This document shows, one piece after another, positions 7,889 through 16,642 of a stretch of DNA of 64,000 nucleotides (positions within the stretch are counted from its first letter, which is position 1; every line of letters begins with the position of its first letter). This DNA comes from Oligoflexia bacterium (lineage in GTDB: Bacteria; Bdellovibrionota; UBA1018): positions 18,048-82,047 of the forward strand of contig JARLHE010000009.1 in NCBI GenBank assembly GCA_031292385.1. The letters run 5' to 3'. The position numbers and the translations under genes are program-made. Under the pieces are notes generated by a model. The model was not told where the DNA came from, made no database searches, and was given only the letters and a program-made list of their open reading frames with translations.

Positions 7889-8926
7889 ATGGGGGAAGAC
7901 TTTAAAAATTACCGCAGCAAGTGGGCCTTCTTCGCTTTCGTGGCGAGCCTGCCCTATTTGACGTGCGGCACCGCGACCGCATCGGACTCCATTCTGCTTA
8001 ACTTATGCGCCGAAGAAGACTCGGTAGGTCCGGTTGAAACCGCGGCTTGCCAAACGACTTACGCGGTCAATGACTGCGATAATTTCCTCAACTCGAACCC
8101 CGCCCTCAAGACCTACAAACGAAAATGCGATCGCTCATCGCTCGTGGACGATCGCGTTTGGAGCGGCGATAAAATAGTCTTGGGTTGCCTGGAAGGAGTT
8201 TTTCCGATTCAACTGGCGCAATCGCTCCTCAAACAGGCCGAAGGAAACGCCACCGTCAGGCAGGCCCTTTTGACCGCGGCCGACCAGGACTTGAGCATCA
8301 AGCGCACGTTGTTCGCCGCGAAAAATCCGAGCTACGCGAACATCAGCGACACCGATTTGTCAAAGGTCAGCGCCGCCACGATCATGAATCAAAATCAAAT
8401 GGCCGCGCAAGAAGCGCAAAACGCGGCATCGGCCGTCCGCGGGGAGCAAGCCCCCTACCTGGCGCCGGACGCGGACCCGCCTTCGACTGTTCCGCCCCTG
8501 AAGCCAAAACGCTCCGACAAAGAATCCTGGGCGAAAATTATTTTTTCCCTCATCGAGCAAAAAATCCACATGCAGGAAAAAAGTTGGGACTGCCTCGACA
8601 CCGAAGCCCGGGCCATCCAAGTTTGCAACGATGCGGCCTCGGTATTAGGAACTATCCTGCCAGCGACCGCCGGAGAAAAAAGCCTCCTCGCCATGATCAA
8701 AGCAGCAAAAGGAGCAAAGGCCGCCGAGGTTTCCGCCACTCTTCCCAGCGCTACGGAGGCCTTGATCGACAAAGCCGCGGCAGGCGTCGGCATCTCCGCC
8801 AACAGCAGCCGAAAAGGCGCGATGATCATCGATAATCTGAGCGGCCTGGCGAAAACGCCGCTTCCGCCCGGTGAACCGACGGAACAGCCTGCCCCGATCA
8901 AAGCAAAAGCGGCGAAGCCGAATTAG
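7889..8926 (+). CDS. Exported hypothetical protein
   Basis: The 345-residue product is not recognised. Residues 11-32 (KWAFFAFVASLPYLTCGTAT) are a signal peptide, probably cleaved at TAS-DSI. The mature N-terminal part has paired cysteines (NLCAEED, AACQTT, DCDNF, KCDRS, GCLEG), indicating disulfides and hence periplasmic or surface location. A helical section rich in Ala/Gln follows, then a proline-rich linker near residue 190 (LAPDADPPSTVPPLKPK), a second helical region with two cysteines (WDCLD, VCNDA), and a Pro/Lys-rich tail. It is a single gene, convergent with dut three bases away. Confidence 0.65.
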   Translation: MGEDFKNYRSKWAFFAFVASLPYLTCGTATASDSILLNLCAEEDSVGPVETAACQTTYAVNDCDNFLNSNPALKTYKRKCDRSSLVDDRVWSGDKIVLGCLEGVFPIQLAQSLLKQAEGNATVRQALLTAADQDLSIKRTLFAAKNPSYANISDTDLSKVSAATIMNQNQMAAQEAQNAASAVRGEQAPYLAPDADPPSTVPPLKPKRSDKESWAKIIFSLIEQKIHMQEKSWDCLDTEARAIQVCNDAASVLGTILPATAGEKSLLAMIKAAKGAKAAEVSATLPSATEALIDKAAAGVGISANSSRKGAMIIDNLSGLAKTPLPPGEPTEQPAPIKAKAAKPN

Positions 8927-8929
8927 AGC

Positions 8930-9376
8930 TCACTTCCCGCTGCTCCCAAAGCCCTTCAGGCCGCGCGCGGTCTCATCCAGCTCTTGAACTTCCAACACCG
9001 CCGGGGTCACGATGGGCAGGATCATCAGCTGGGCGATGCGCTCCCCACGCTTGAGCTGGATCGGGCCGCCCGAGATATTCCAGAGCACGATGTGAATTTC
9101 GCCGCGATAGCCCGCATCGATCACGCCACCCGCGGTTTTCACGCCCCGCTTTGCCAGCGAAGACCGATCCGCCACCAGGCCGACATGACCGGCGGGAATC
9201 GCAAGCGCGATGCCGGTGCGGGTCACTTTCCCCTGCTGGGGCTCAAGAAGCACGTCTTCAAGGCTGTAAAGATCCAGGCCCGCGTCGTCGGCGTGGGCGC
9301 GAGTCGGAAGGGTCGCCTCCGGTGAAAACTTTTTGACTTCGATCGTCGGAAGGGTTTTTAAAGTCGATTGTTCCAT
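8930..9376 (-). CDS. dut: dUTP diphosphatase
   Basis: A 148-residue trimeric-type dUTPase from the ATG at 9376. All five family motifs are present: ADDAGLDLYS, ADRSSLAKRG, GVIDAGYRGEIHIVLWN, KRGERIAQLMI and the C-terminal arm RGLKGFGSSGK. The enzyme hydrolyses dUTP to dUMP and PPi, keeping uracil out of DNA and feeding dTMP synthesis. An upstream ATG at 9424 would add 16 residues but lies inside the palindromic operator shared with fic, and the shorter form has the normal length. The gene is divergent from fic, so the operator at 9410-9442 may influence both. Confidence 0.96.
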   Translation of the reverse strand: MEQSTLKTLPTIEVKKFSPEATLPTRAHADDAGLDLYSLEDVLLEPQQGKVTRTGIALAIPAGHVGLVADRSSLAKRGVKTAGGVIDAGYRGEIHIVLWNISGGPIQLKRGERIAQLMILPIVTPAVLEVQELDETARGLKGFGSSGK

Positions 9377-9409
9377 GATCACTGGATATCCTAACCAGTC
9401 TCTCAGTGC

Positions 9410-9442
9410 AAATGATCGTATCATTTGATACTATCAAATGAT
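9410..9442. promoter_or_regulatory. Alternating palindromic operator over the fic start codon
   Basis: Three AAATGAT half-sites alternate in orientation. AAATGAT (9410-9416) and ATCATTT (9420-9426) form a 7-bp inverted repeat with a CGT spacer. ATCATTTGATA (9420-9430) and TATCAAATGAT (9432-9442) form a perfect 11-bp inverted repeat around one C. The right arm contains the fic start codon at 9438. This is the layout of an autoregulatory operator bound by a dimeric DNA-binding protein. Confidence 0.65.
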
Positions 9443-10412
9443 GCAACCGCCGTTTTCCATCACGCCCCGGATCTTGAATCTAGTCGCCGAGATCAGTCGC
9501 CAAATCGGGAAACTTGAAGGACTTCGCGCGCCTGCTCCCCAGCCTCGACTTCGAAAACAGAATCGGATCAAGACGATCCAGGGAAGCTTGGCGATCGAGG
9601 GCAACACCTTAGAACTGGACCAAGTAAGCGCCATTTTGGACGGCAAGCGCGTCCGCGGCCCCAAACGCGAAGTCCTCGAAGTCGAAAATGCGATCCGGCT
9701 TTACGAGCGAATCTCCGAATTCGATCCGTTCCTGGAGAAGGACCTGCTTCGCGCGCACGCGATCCTCATGCGCGATCTTGTCGAAGACGCGGGAAAGTAC
9801 CGGCAGAGCGGGGTTGGGATCATCAAAGGTCAGGAAATTTCACACGTCGCGCCTCCTGCGAAGAGGGTGCCCGAGCTCATGAGCGGGCTTATTTCGTTCA
9901 TCCGGCAAACCGATGATCTTTCTCCGCTCATTCGGGCCTGCGTTTTTCATTACGAGCTCGAATTCATTCACCCGTTCTCGGACGGCAACGGCCGCCTCGG
10001 GCGGTTCTGGCAATCGCTGCTCCTCACCCGCTTTTATCCGGTATTAGCGCATCTCCCCGTCGAATCGGTGATTCACGAACGTCAGGAGCGCTATTATCTC
10101 GTACTGGAAAGCTGCGATCGCCAGGGCAATTCCACGGAGTTTGTCGAATTTTCGCTCGAAGCGATCCGCGACGCATTGAACGAGTTCATGAAAGAGATCC
10201 GTCCCGAGCCCGATACGGCCGCGTCCCGCCTCACGCTCGCCCAAAGGGAATTCGGCGAGAGAGTTTTCTCGCGCAAGGACTACTTGCAGTTTTTCAAGAC
10301 CCTCTCGACGGCCACCGCCAGCCGGGACCTGGCCTTCGGGGCCAGCGAAGGACTCCTGCGGCGCACAGGAACGCAGGCAATCGCGAAATATCGTTTCAAG
10401 GTCGCGAAATAG
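9438..10412 (+). CDS. Fic family protein (AMP-transferase type)
   Basis: A 324-residue Fic/DOC protein. The active-site motif HPFSDGNGRLGRF starts near residue 178, with the AMP-transferring His and the phosphate-binding GNGR. An N-terminal SLAIEGN near residue 50 fits the inhibitory helix pattern (S/T)xxxE(G/N), so activity is probably held off by its own Glu. The N-terminal Fic_N-like region precedes the core. The last 60 residues (SRKDYLQFF to RTGTQAIAKYRF) resemble a winged helix and may bind DNA. The start codon sits in a 23-bp palindrome, which together with that domain suggests autoregulation (inferred). No separate antitoxin gene adjoins it. A second ATG follows immediately. Confidence 0.9.
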   Translation: MMQPPFSITPRILNLVAEISRQIGKLEGLRAPAPQPRLRKQNRIKTIQGSLAIEGNTLELDQVSAILDGKRVRGPKREVLEVENAIRLYERISEFDPFLEKDLLRAHAILMRDLVEDAGKYRQSGVGIIKGQEISHVAPPAKRVPELMSGLISFIRQTDDLSPLIRACVFHYELEFIHPFSDGNGRLGRFWQSLLLTRFYPVLAHLPVESVIHERQERYYLVLESCDRQGNSTEFVEFSLEAIRDALNEFMKEIRPEPDTAASRLTLAQREFGERVFSRKDYLQFFKTLSTATASRDLAFGASEGLLRRTGTQAIAKYRFKVAK

Positions 10413-10416
10413 GACG

Positions 10417-11709
10417 TTACCGCAAAAGGGAGGCAACGTGGTCCGCGACCGAAGCGATGGACTGCTCCGTTTGCTCCCCGCTTCGCAGGTCTTTAACGCC
10501 GACTTTTCCTTGCGCGAGTTCCGCCTCGCCCAAAAGCAACGCCACGCGGGCGCCGTGCTTATTGGCCTGCTTGAGCTGCGCACCGAATCCTCCGGCCTCA
10601 AGCGGCGTGCTCACGCGAAGGCCGCGAGAGCGCAAGGCTCGAGCCATTTCTTCGGCTTGTGCCCGGAGGCCGAGCTGAGGAAGCGTGACGAATACGTCGA
10701 TGCCCGTGCCAAGCGCGGGAAGAAGCCCATGAGTTTCGAGAAAATTCCGCAAGGTCACATCGCCGAAGCCCAGGCCCACGCCCGAAAGCTTTTGATTGCC
10801 GAACATGCCGACCAGATTATCGTAGCGCCCGCCCCCGAACATCGCGCGGCGGTTTTCGGGCGAAGTATCGAACATCTCGAAAACCGTGCCCGTATAGTAA
10901 TCCAGACCTCTCAGAACCGTCGGATCGAAAACCACCGCGTTGGATTCGGCGCCGGATTCGCGCATGAGGCGAAACAGCTCGCGCAACTCTTCCACGCCTT
11001 GGCAGGGATGCTCGCGCGAAACCTCTTCGAATGTGGATCTGAAAAAACGTTCCATCTTCTCGCGCTGATCGTCGCTGATGGACAACTCGCCCAGCCACTT
11101 CGAATATGCTTCCTCGCCGATTTTTGCGCGAGCGTCGATCGCCTTCGCGACCTTCAAAGCGGTCTCGGCTGAAAGCCCCAAAGACTGACTGAAGAAATGA
11201 TCGATGATCCGACGGTTATTCAGTTTGATCGAAACAAACTTCTCGCCGCCGAAAGCCTTCATCAGATCAAGCGCAAGAGTCAGGATCTCGGCATCCGCCA
11301 ACAAGGGATCGCCGCCCAAAACATCGACGTTCAGCTGCCAGTGCTCTCGCAAGCGCCCGCGCTGCGGACGTTCGTAGCGCCACAGATTGGGGATCGAGAA
11401 TAAACGGATCGGCCGCGGAAGCTCGTGGATTTTCGCCGCTACCATTCGCGCCAAAGTGGGGGTCATTTCCGGGCGAATGGCCATCTTGCGCTCGCCCCGA
11501 TCGACCAACCAGTACAGCTGCTGATTGACGAGCTCCTCGCCTGATTTGGCGGCGTAAAGCTCGAACGGCTCAAGCATCGGCCCGTTGTATTCGCGATACC
11601 CGTACGATTCCACCACGCGCCCCATCGTGTCGAACATGTAGCGCTGGATCGCCATGTCATCCGGGTAAAAATCGCGCGTTCCCTTATACGGTTGAGTCGT
11701 CAGAGCCAT
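10417..11709 (-). CDS. hisS: Histidine--tRNA ligase
   Basis: A 430-residue class II aminoacyl-tRNA synthetase. KGTRDFYPDD marks the N-terminus, and the motif 2 loop reads WRYERPQRGRLREHWQ. The histidine-specific signature GLDYYTGTVFEMF and the motif 3 region GGGRYDNLVGMFG are present. The C-terminal 90 residues form the anticodon-binding domain (DVFVTLPQL to VKDLRSGEQ). It charges tRNA-His in the cytoplasm. Length is typical for the bacterial enzyme. It converges on fic with four bases between stops. The start ATG is supported by the conserved N-terminus, although no strong ribosome-binding site is seen. Confidence 0.97.
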   Translation of the reverse strand: MALTTQPYKGTRDFYPDDMAIQRYMFDTMGRVVESYGYREYNGPMLEPFELYAAKSGEELVNQQLYWLVDRGERKMAIRPEMTPTLARMVAAKIHELPRPIRLFSIPNLWRYERPQRGRLREHWQLNVDVLGGDPLLADAEILTLALDLMKAFGGEKFVSIKLNNRRIIDHFFSQSLGLSAETALKVAKAIDARAKIGEEAYSKWLGELSISDDQREKMERFFRSTFEEVSREHPCQGVEELRELFRLMRESGAESNAVVFDPTVLRGLDYYTGTVFEMFDTSPENRRAMFGGGRYDNLVGMFGNQKLSGVGLGFGDVTLRNFLETHGLLPALGTGIDVFVTLPQLGLRAQAEEMARALRSRGLRVSTPLEAGGFGAQLKQANKHGARVALLLGEAELAQGKVGVKDLRSGEQTEQSIASVADHVASLLR

Positions 11710-11821
11710 GCCCGCAAACTAGCGAGTTCAGCCGCACGCGTCAAGCCCGCTCATATCGCTGCTCGAAGTTGACTTTTTCGCGTAATCCCTGTTACCGCTG
11801 TGGAATCTAAGGAGCCAATTC

Positions 11822-12760
11822 ATGACGATAACCGATAAAGCAAACCTGGGTTTCAACAAAGACATGCTGATCCTGCCCTTCGATCACCGCGGGTCTTTCC
11901 AGGAGAAACTTTTTGGAATCAAAGGCCGGCAGCCGAATGCGGCTGAAACGGCCGAAATCGCCTCCTACAAAGCCATTATTTTCGAAGGCTTCAAAAAGGC
12001 CGTCGCCGCCGGCGTTCCGAAGGACAAGGCAGGTATCCTGGTGGACGAGCAATTCGGCTCTGAAATTTTGAAACAAGCCAAGTCAGCTGGTTTCATGACC
12101 GCTTGCCCGGCCGAGAAATCCGGCCAAGACGAGTTTGATTTCGAATACGGCGCCGAATACGGCGCCCACATCGCCCGCTTCATGCCGTCCTTCGTCAAAG
12201 TTCTGGTGCGCTATAATCCTGAAGCTGATGCGGCAGCCAATAAAACCCAAGCCGCGCGCCTCAAGCAGCTCTCCGATTACTGCCATGGCCACGGCAATAA
12301 ATTCATGTTCGAGCTTTTGGTACCCGCCACGCCCGCGCAGCTTGCCAAAGCCGGCGGCGACACTGCTCGCTACGACCGCGATCTGCGGCCCGGCCTCATG
12401 GTCCAGGCCATGAAAGAGCTTCAAAACTACGGGATTGAACCCGACGTTTGGAAACTGGAAGGAATCGAAACCGAAGCCGACTCCCGTCGCGTGGCCGAAC
12501 AAGCCCGAATCGGCGGCCGCTCCAACGTGGGCGTGATCGTTTTGGGCCGCGGTGAAAACGCAGAAAAAGTGAAACACTGGCTCACGACCGCCGCCAAGGT
12601 TCCGGGCGTCATCGGTTTCGCCGTCGGACGCACGGTTTTCTGGGAGCCCCTCAAGGGCGTCAAGGAATCCAAATGGTCTCGTGAGAAGGCCGCCGACATG
12701 ATCGCCGAGAACTTCAAGAGCCTCTGTGACCTCTGGCAAAACGCCCGCAAACAGCACTAG
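11822..12760 (+). CDS. DUF2090 / IolC C-terminal-type aldolase-like protein
   Basis: A 312-residue TIM-barrel protein of the DUF2090 type, the domain found at the C-terminus of fused IolC proteins and related to class I aldolases such as tagatose-bisphosphate aldolase. Telling segments are LILPFDHRGSFQEKLFG, AGILVDEQFG, FMFELLVPAT, WKLEGIET and the C-terminal GFAVGRTVFWEPL. The likely activity is aldol cleavage of a phosphorylated keto-sugar acid; the substrate is unknown because no iol genes are nearby. It has a strong AAGGAG ribosome-binding site 7 bases before the ATG and a possible -35 (TTGACT, 11769-11774). Its 3' end overlaps serB by 35 bases. Confidence 0.82.
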   Translation: MTITDKANLGFNKDMLILPFDHRGSFQEKLFGIKGRQPNAAETAEIASYKAIIFEGFKKAVAAGVPKDKAGILVDEQFGSEILKQAKSAGFMTACPAEKSGQDEFDFEYGAEYGAHIARFMPSFVKVLVRYNPEADAAANKTQAARLKQLSDYCHGHGNKFMFELLVPATPAQLAKAGGDTARYDRDLRPGLMVQAMKELQNYGIEPDVWKLEGIETEADSRRVAEQARIGGRSNVGVIVLGRGENAEKVKHWLTTAAKVPGVIGFAVGRTVFWEPLKGVKESKWSREKAADMIAENFKSLCDLWQNARKQH

Positions 12761-13445
12761 ATCGGTTCAGTCTTATCGCCTCATCGCGTTCGACATGGAT
12801 TCGACCTTGATTCAATGCGAGGTCGTCGACGAATTGGCTCGTGAAAAGGGCGTCTACAGCGATATCGCCGCCATCACCTTGAGCGCGATGCAGGGCAAAA
12901 TCGATTTCAACGAAAGCCTCAAGCAACGCTGCGAAAAGCTCGCGGGGCTGACGAAGGAAGCGCTTCAGCGCGTCGTGGATCGGGTGCAGCTCACCCCCGG
13001 CGCCGAGGAGCTCATCCAGACGCTCAAAGCCTACGGATACAAAACGGCGCTCATCAGCGGCGGCTTCACTTTTGTGTCAGAAGGCCTCAAAAGGCAGCTC
13101 GGGCTCGATTACGCTTTTGCCAATACGCTTGAAATCGAGAATGGCGCGCTCACCGGAAAGGTAATTCCTCCGATCATAAACGCGCAAAGAAAAGCGCAGC
13201 TGCTCGAAGAAATCGCGAGCCGGGAGAAGATTCCGCTCGCCGAAACCATCGCCGTAGGCGACGGCGCCAATGACCTATTGATGCTCGGAAAAGCCGGCTT
13301 CAGCATCGCATTCAATGCCAAACCCGCCGTTCAGGCTCAAGCCGATGCGGTCATCAACGAAAATGACCTGTATTTGATCACTTCGCTCTTGGGAGTGGAG
13401 AAGGCTGCGGCGAAACCGCCGGTTTCTGTTCCGCCCGTTTCTTGA
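12726..13445 (+). CDS. serB: Phosphoserine phosphatase
   Basis: A 239-residue HAD-superfamily enzyme with the SerB layout: motif I AFDMDSTLIQCEVVDELA, motif II LISGGFTFV, the motif III Lys in NAQRKAQLL, and motif IV AVGDGANDLLML. It makes serine from phosphoserine, the last step of serine synthesis. No ATG precedes motif I in frame, so the GTG at 12726 is taken, giving a 35-base overlap with the aldolase-like gene and probable translational coupling. The C-terminal tail (EKAAAKPPVSVPPVS) is an unusual Pro-rich extension that overlaps the convergent gene at 13378 by 68 bases. Confidence 0.93.
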   Translation: MTSGKTPANSTRSVQSYRLIAFDMDSTLIQCEVVDELAREKGVYSDIAAITLSAMQGKIDFNESLKQRCEKLAGLTKEALQRVVDRVQLTPGAEELIQTLKAYGYKTALISGGFTFVSEGLKRQLGLDYAFANTLEIENGALTGKVIPPIINAQRKAQLLEEIASREKIPLAETIAVGDGANDLLMLGKAGFSIAFNAKPAVQAQADAVINENDLYLITSLLGVEKAAAKPPVSVPPVS

Positions 13446-14331
13446 GATCCTCGAAAAGACGGGTCAAATAGGCCTTTCCATTGACCTCGAATGCCGAGCG
13501 CAGCTTGGGGCGGGAAATCGCGGCGACAATGCCCGTTTTCTTCAACATATCCATTTCGCCGATGAGCGATTGGATCACGTAAACAAGCCCCTGCTCCGGA
13601 TCGCAGCTCACTTCCCCGTACTCGCCCCAGCTATCAAAATAGTGATCCGTGTAAACGTCGCGAAGCCAAACCGCAGCCTCGTTTCCGCTGCTTCCGATCG
13701 GCGAAACCGCGACCCGGCGATCGACCACTTGATGCATCTTCTGGATCTTTCCCGGCGCGAAATCGAGAACCCTTAAAAAGACCGGCCCGGCAAGGGCCCC
13801 CGCCCGAGGTTCCGGGCGCGGCACGGAGATCCGGTAACCCCGGTCGTCGAAAAGCTTCCATGGATCAACCGGATTTCCGGGAAACTCGTACTCCGAACGA
13901 GCCTGTGTCTTTTCATAGCGATCGACACGCTCCCCTACGAGCTTTAAAAACTCCGGCAAGCGGTCCTTGCTCGCCGTATCTTTCATTTTCCCCGTTTCCC
14001 GGGCATCGAACTTCACGGCGCAGGGGAAATGATCGCAATCTTGGATTTTCGCGAGCTCGTCGCCGCTCCACGGCTCCCATGCCCCGAAATCACCGGAATG
14101 CTTATAAGGCGTGAGCTCGACCGCAGGCACTTCGATCAAAGCGTCGCTCCAATTTTTGCAGGCACAGGGCTCGGCCGAACGAGGCGAGCATTTGGGAATT
14201 TCGACTTTTTGAATTCGCACGAGCGACAAAACCGCATTTTGGGCGTCGAACTCGAAATAAGGCTGCCCATGCGCCGCGGCTGCCGACGCGATTAAAGCCG
14301 CAACTGCCGCTGTGGTCGAACCCAGAGCCAT
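13378..14331 (-). CDS. Exported hypothetical protein
   Basis: This 317-residue protein is not recognised. It has a signal peptide (GSTTAAVAALIASAAAAHGQ, cleavage near AHG-QPY). The mature part has clustered cysteines (PKCSPRSAEPCACKNW, DCDHFPCAV), then WEPWSGDELAKIQ, a mixed domain with SRPKLRSAFEVNG, and a C-terminal Pro-rich tail (PAVSPQPSPLPRAK). It is the third gene downstream of mlaE and mlaD on the same strand, 27 bases after the mlaD stop, so it may be an envelope partner of the MCE system; that link rests on position only. The 68-base overlap with serB involves both low-complexity tails. Confidence 0.62.
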   Translation of the reverse strand: MALGSTTAAVAALIASAAAAHGQPYFEFDAQNAVLSLVRIQKVEIPKCSPRSAEPCACKNWSDALIEVPAVELTPYKHSGDFGAWEPWSGDELAKIQDCDHFPCAVKFDARETGKMKDTASKDRLPEFLKLVGERVDRYEKTQARSEYEFPGNPVDPWKLFDDRGYRISVPRPEPRAGALAGPVFLRVLDFAPGKIQKMHQVVDRRVAVSPIGSSGNEAAVWLRDVYTDHYFDSWGEYGEVSCDPEQGLVYVIQSLIGEMDMLKKTGIVAAISRPKLRSAFEVNGKAYLTRLFEDLKKRAEQKPAVSPQPSPLPRAK

Positions 14332-14358
14332 GGCGAAAGTCCCCTGCCCTCGATGCCT

Positions 14359-15795
14359 TTAGCGAAGCGCAAAGAGGAGCTTGATATCTTCGTCGTCGAA
14401 AGTGACCCCCGCGCCGTACATCCAGGGAATCAGGCCGTTCACGTTGTGAACCCCTTCAACGCCGCCTTGCACGTAGAGCCCTGAATACGGACGTACGATC
14501 ATATTCACGCGCAAATCCGTGGGATAACCGATGCCGCGCGAGTACACCTGCGTTTCGAGTCGAACCCGGTCTTCCATGCCGACAGGACCGAGGTTGCCCG
14601 CGATCGTAATGGCTCCGTCGCCGTAGAGCGCGCCGACGGCGAGATCGACCCGCCGATCAAACAAAAGCTTTCCCACCATGGCGGTGAACAAAATCCCCGT
14701 CTCTTCGACCTGCGTCGTTTGTGTCGTCACCGTCTGCCCGCCGGCGGTGGTGGTCGTATCCGTGATCGTACGCCGGCCTCGGGGATCGAGCGCGATACCC
14801 AACAAGTAATACCGGGTCGGATTCGGCCAAATAGCCAAGCTGAAATAACCGCGATCCGATTCATAGCCGCGAATTTTTTGAGCGCCGATATTGACCACGA
14901 AGCGCATCTCATCGACATGGCTTAATAGCTTATTGGCTCTTTGCAGGAGCTGTTTGAACTCGATCGCATAGCTCGGATCGTTGAGCAGCATCCCGACCGA
15001 ACCCTGCCCCTGATTGATCCGGGTCAGCATCGTGCGCAATTGCTCGATCGCGTCCTCAAGCTTTGAAAGCGCGCGCTGAGCCGTTTGGTTGATGCCGCCC
15101 TCCGGCGACAATGTTTTCGAAGCGTTCTCCAAGGTCTTATTGAGTTGGCGCATGGTCGCGTGCAACTCCTCCGGATTCAACGCCTGCTTCAAATTGGAAG
15201 TCAGCTGAGTCAATTCCGTCACGAGCGAATCGACCTTGTTCATCACCGCCTGCATATCGCGAGATTCCTCCCCCACGGGGATTTGCCGCTCGCCCTTTTT
15301 CGTCACGGTTGCCGAGCTGGTATCCGCCGGGTTCGAGCTCACATTGGTGGGGATGTTGGTCTCAGCGTACGCTTCGTTTTCGAAGCTCCAGCTCTCGTTC
15401 TTGAACTCGTTGCGGGATTCATTCGTGGATCCCGCGTATTTGACCGGCTTCAGCTCAACGAACTTATCCCCCAGGAAACCTTCCGCGCGGATGTAAGCGC
15501 GAGTCGACGGGAGCACCTCAACCGGAGCCGTGATGCAAATCCCCAGATTGACATGCGTCTCGGTCAGGCGAATATTCTTGATATAGCCGATCTCGATCCC
15601 CATCGATTGGACGGGGGACTTCATCTTCAAGCCAGTCGCGTCTTCGATATCGATGTGCACCAACTGGCAAGGCCGCCACCAAAACGGCTTTTGATTCACC
15701 AAAACGGTGACAAGACCGATCAGGCAAAGAGCACTCAGAGTGAAAAGCCCTACTTTAATCTTAGTCGTTAAGGTCGCGTCGAGAGAATTGGCCAT
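14359..15795 (-). CDS. MlaD/MCE family lipid-transport protein
   Basis: A 478-residue MCE protein. One N-terminal membrane helix (VGLFTLSALCLIGLVTVLV, residues 15-33) anchors it in the inner membrane. The MCE domain follows at about 42-120, with MKSPVQSMGIEIGYIKNIRL and IRAEGFLGDKFVELKPV. MCE domains form hexameric rings that carry lipids across the periplasm. Residues 190-290 are helical and likely form a coiled coil (VDSLVTELTQLTSNL, MRQLNKTLENASKT), and the C-terminal 180 residues are beta-rich and end LLFALR. It lies four bases after mlaE. The long beta-rich C-terminus is larger than in E. coli MlaD and may contact the outer membrane. Confidence 0.87.
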   Translation of the reverse strand: MANSLDATLTTKIKVGLFTLSALCLIGLVTVLVNQKPFWWRPCQLVHIDIEDATGLKMKSPVQSMGIEIGYIKNIRLTETHVNLGICITAPVEVLPSTRAYIRAEGFLGDKFVELKPVKYAGSTNESRNEFKNESWSFENEAYAETNIPTNVSSNPADTSSATVTKKGERQIPVGEESRDMQAVMNKVDSLVTELTQLTSNLKQALNPEELHATMRQLNKTLENASKTLSPEGGINQTAQRALSKLEDAIEQLRTMLTRINQGQGSVGMLLNDPSYAIEFKQLLQRANKLLSHVDEMRFVVNIGAQKIRGYESDRGYFSLAIWPNPTRYYLLGIALDPRGRRTITDTTTTAGGQTVTTQTTQVEETGILFTAMVGKLLFDRRVDLAVGALYGDGAITIAGNLGPVGMEDRVRLETQVYSRGIGYPTDLRVNMIVRPYSGLYVQGGVEGVHNVNGLIPWMYGAGVTFDDEDIKLLFALR

Positions 15796-15799
15796 TCAA

Positions 15800-16642
15800 T
15801 TAAATCCTCAGCCTGGAAAAACCAAAAGGTAGTAATGACGTTAAGACGTAATCCCCGAGCAAAATCGAAAGACAGCTGGCTACGACCGTATTGCGCGTAG
15901 CTCCGCCGACCGCTCTTGCTCCCCCATGAGCTTCGTAACCGCAGTAACAACCGATCCAAGTCAAAATCAGCCCAAAGGCGGCCCCTTTGGTGACGCAATG
16001 AATCAGATCGATGCGATCCGTCACTCTCTCATACTGATGCCAAAAAATCGTCCAATCGAGCCCCATCATCCCGCAGGAGATCGCGGCTGCCGCCAATGAC
16101 CCCACCACCGCGAAACAGAAAGCCAGAAGAGGCATCATCACCAGACCCGCCAAAACACGAGGCACGACCAGGTACTCGATAGGGTCAATTCCCATGACCT
16201 CGAGGGCGTCGATTTGCTCGGAGACGCGCATACTCGCGATCTCGGCCGCCATCGCGGCTCCGGCTCGCCCGGTAACCATAATTGCGCCCATAACCGGGGC
16301 TAATTCCCGAAAAAGGGAAACCCCCACGCTACCGCCCAGGAGGGCCTCTGCATTAAAAAGATGAAACGATACGTAAAGCTGGTAGCCCAGCACGCTGCCC
16401 ATGAAAATCGAAGCGACGAGGGTCACGCCGAGAGAATTGACCCCGATGAACTCGCATTGTTTTAGGAATAAGTCACGGCGGCGCCAGAACCGCCGCATCC
16501 CGACGAGCGTATCACCTACGAAAAGAGAAAAATCTCCCAACGTATTGACCAAAGAACGAATGAATTCTCCCCATTTCACGTTGAGTTCAGTTAAAACCAG
16601 GTTGAGGTTAAAAACAAGCGAGTTCGCCCCATATGAAAGCAT
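15800..16642 (-). CDS. mlaE: MlaE family ABC permease
   Basis: A 280-residue MlaE-type permease of the phospholipid/MCE transport system. Five or six membrane helices include the family core VASIFMGSVLGYQLYVS, FRELAPVMGAIMVTGRAGAA, MAAEIASMRVSEQIDALEVMG and DPIEYLVVPRVLAGL. It would work with the MCE protein at 14359 and an ATPase. The MlaF-type ATPase is not next to it and I see none in the window. The ATG at 16642 has AGGA nine bases upstream; a GTG at 16579 would give 259 residues, closer to the usual length. With the longer start it overlaps the divergent MMPL gene by 10 bases. Confidence 0.9.
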   Translation of the reverse strand: MLSYGANSLVFNLNLVLTELNVKWGEFIRSLVNTLGDFSLFVGDTLVGMRRFWRRRDLFLKQCEFIGVNSLGVTLVASIFMGSVLGYQLYVSFHLFNAEALLGGSVGVSLFRELAPVMGAIMVTGRAGAAMAAEIASMRVSEQIDALEVMGIDPIEYLVVPRVLAGLVMMPLLAFCFAVVGSLAAAAISCGMMGLDWTIFWHQYERVTDRIDLIHCVTKGAAFGLILTWIGCYCGYEAHGGARAVGGATRNTVVASCLSILLGDYVLTSLLPFGFSRLRI

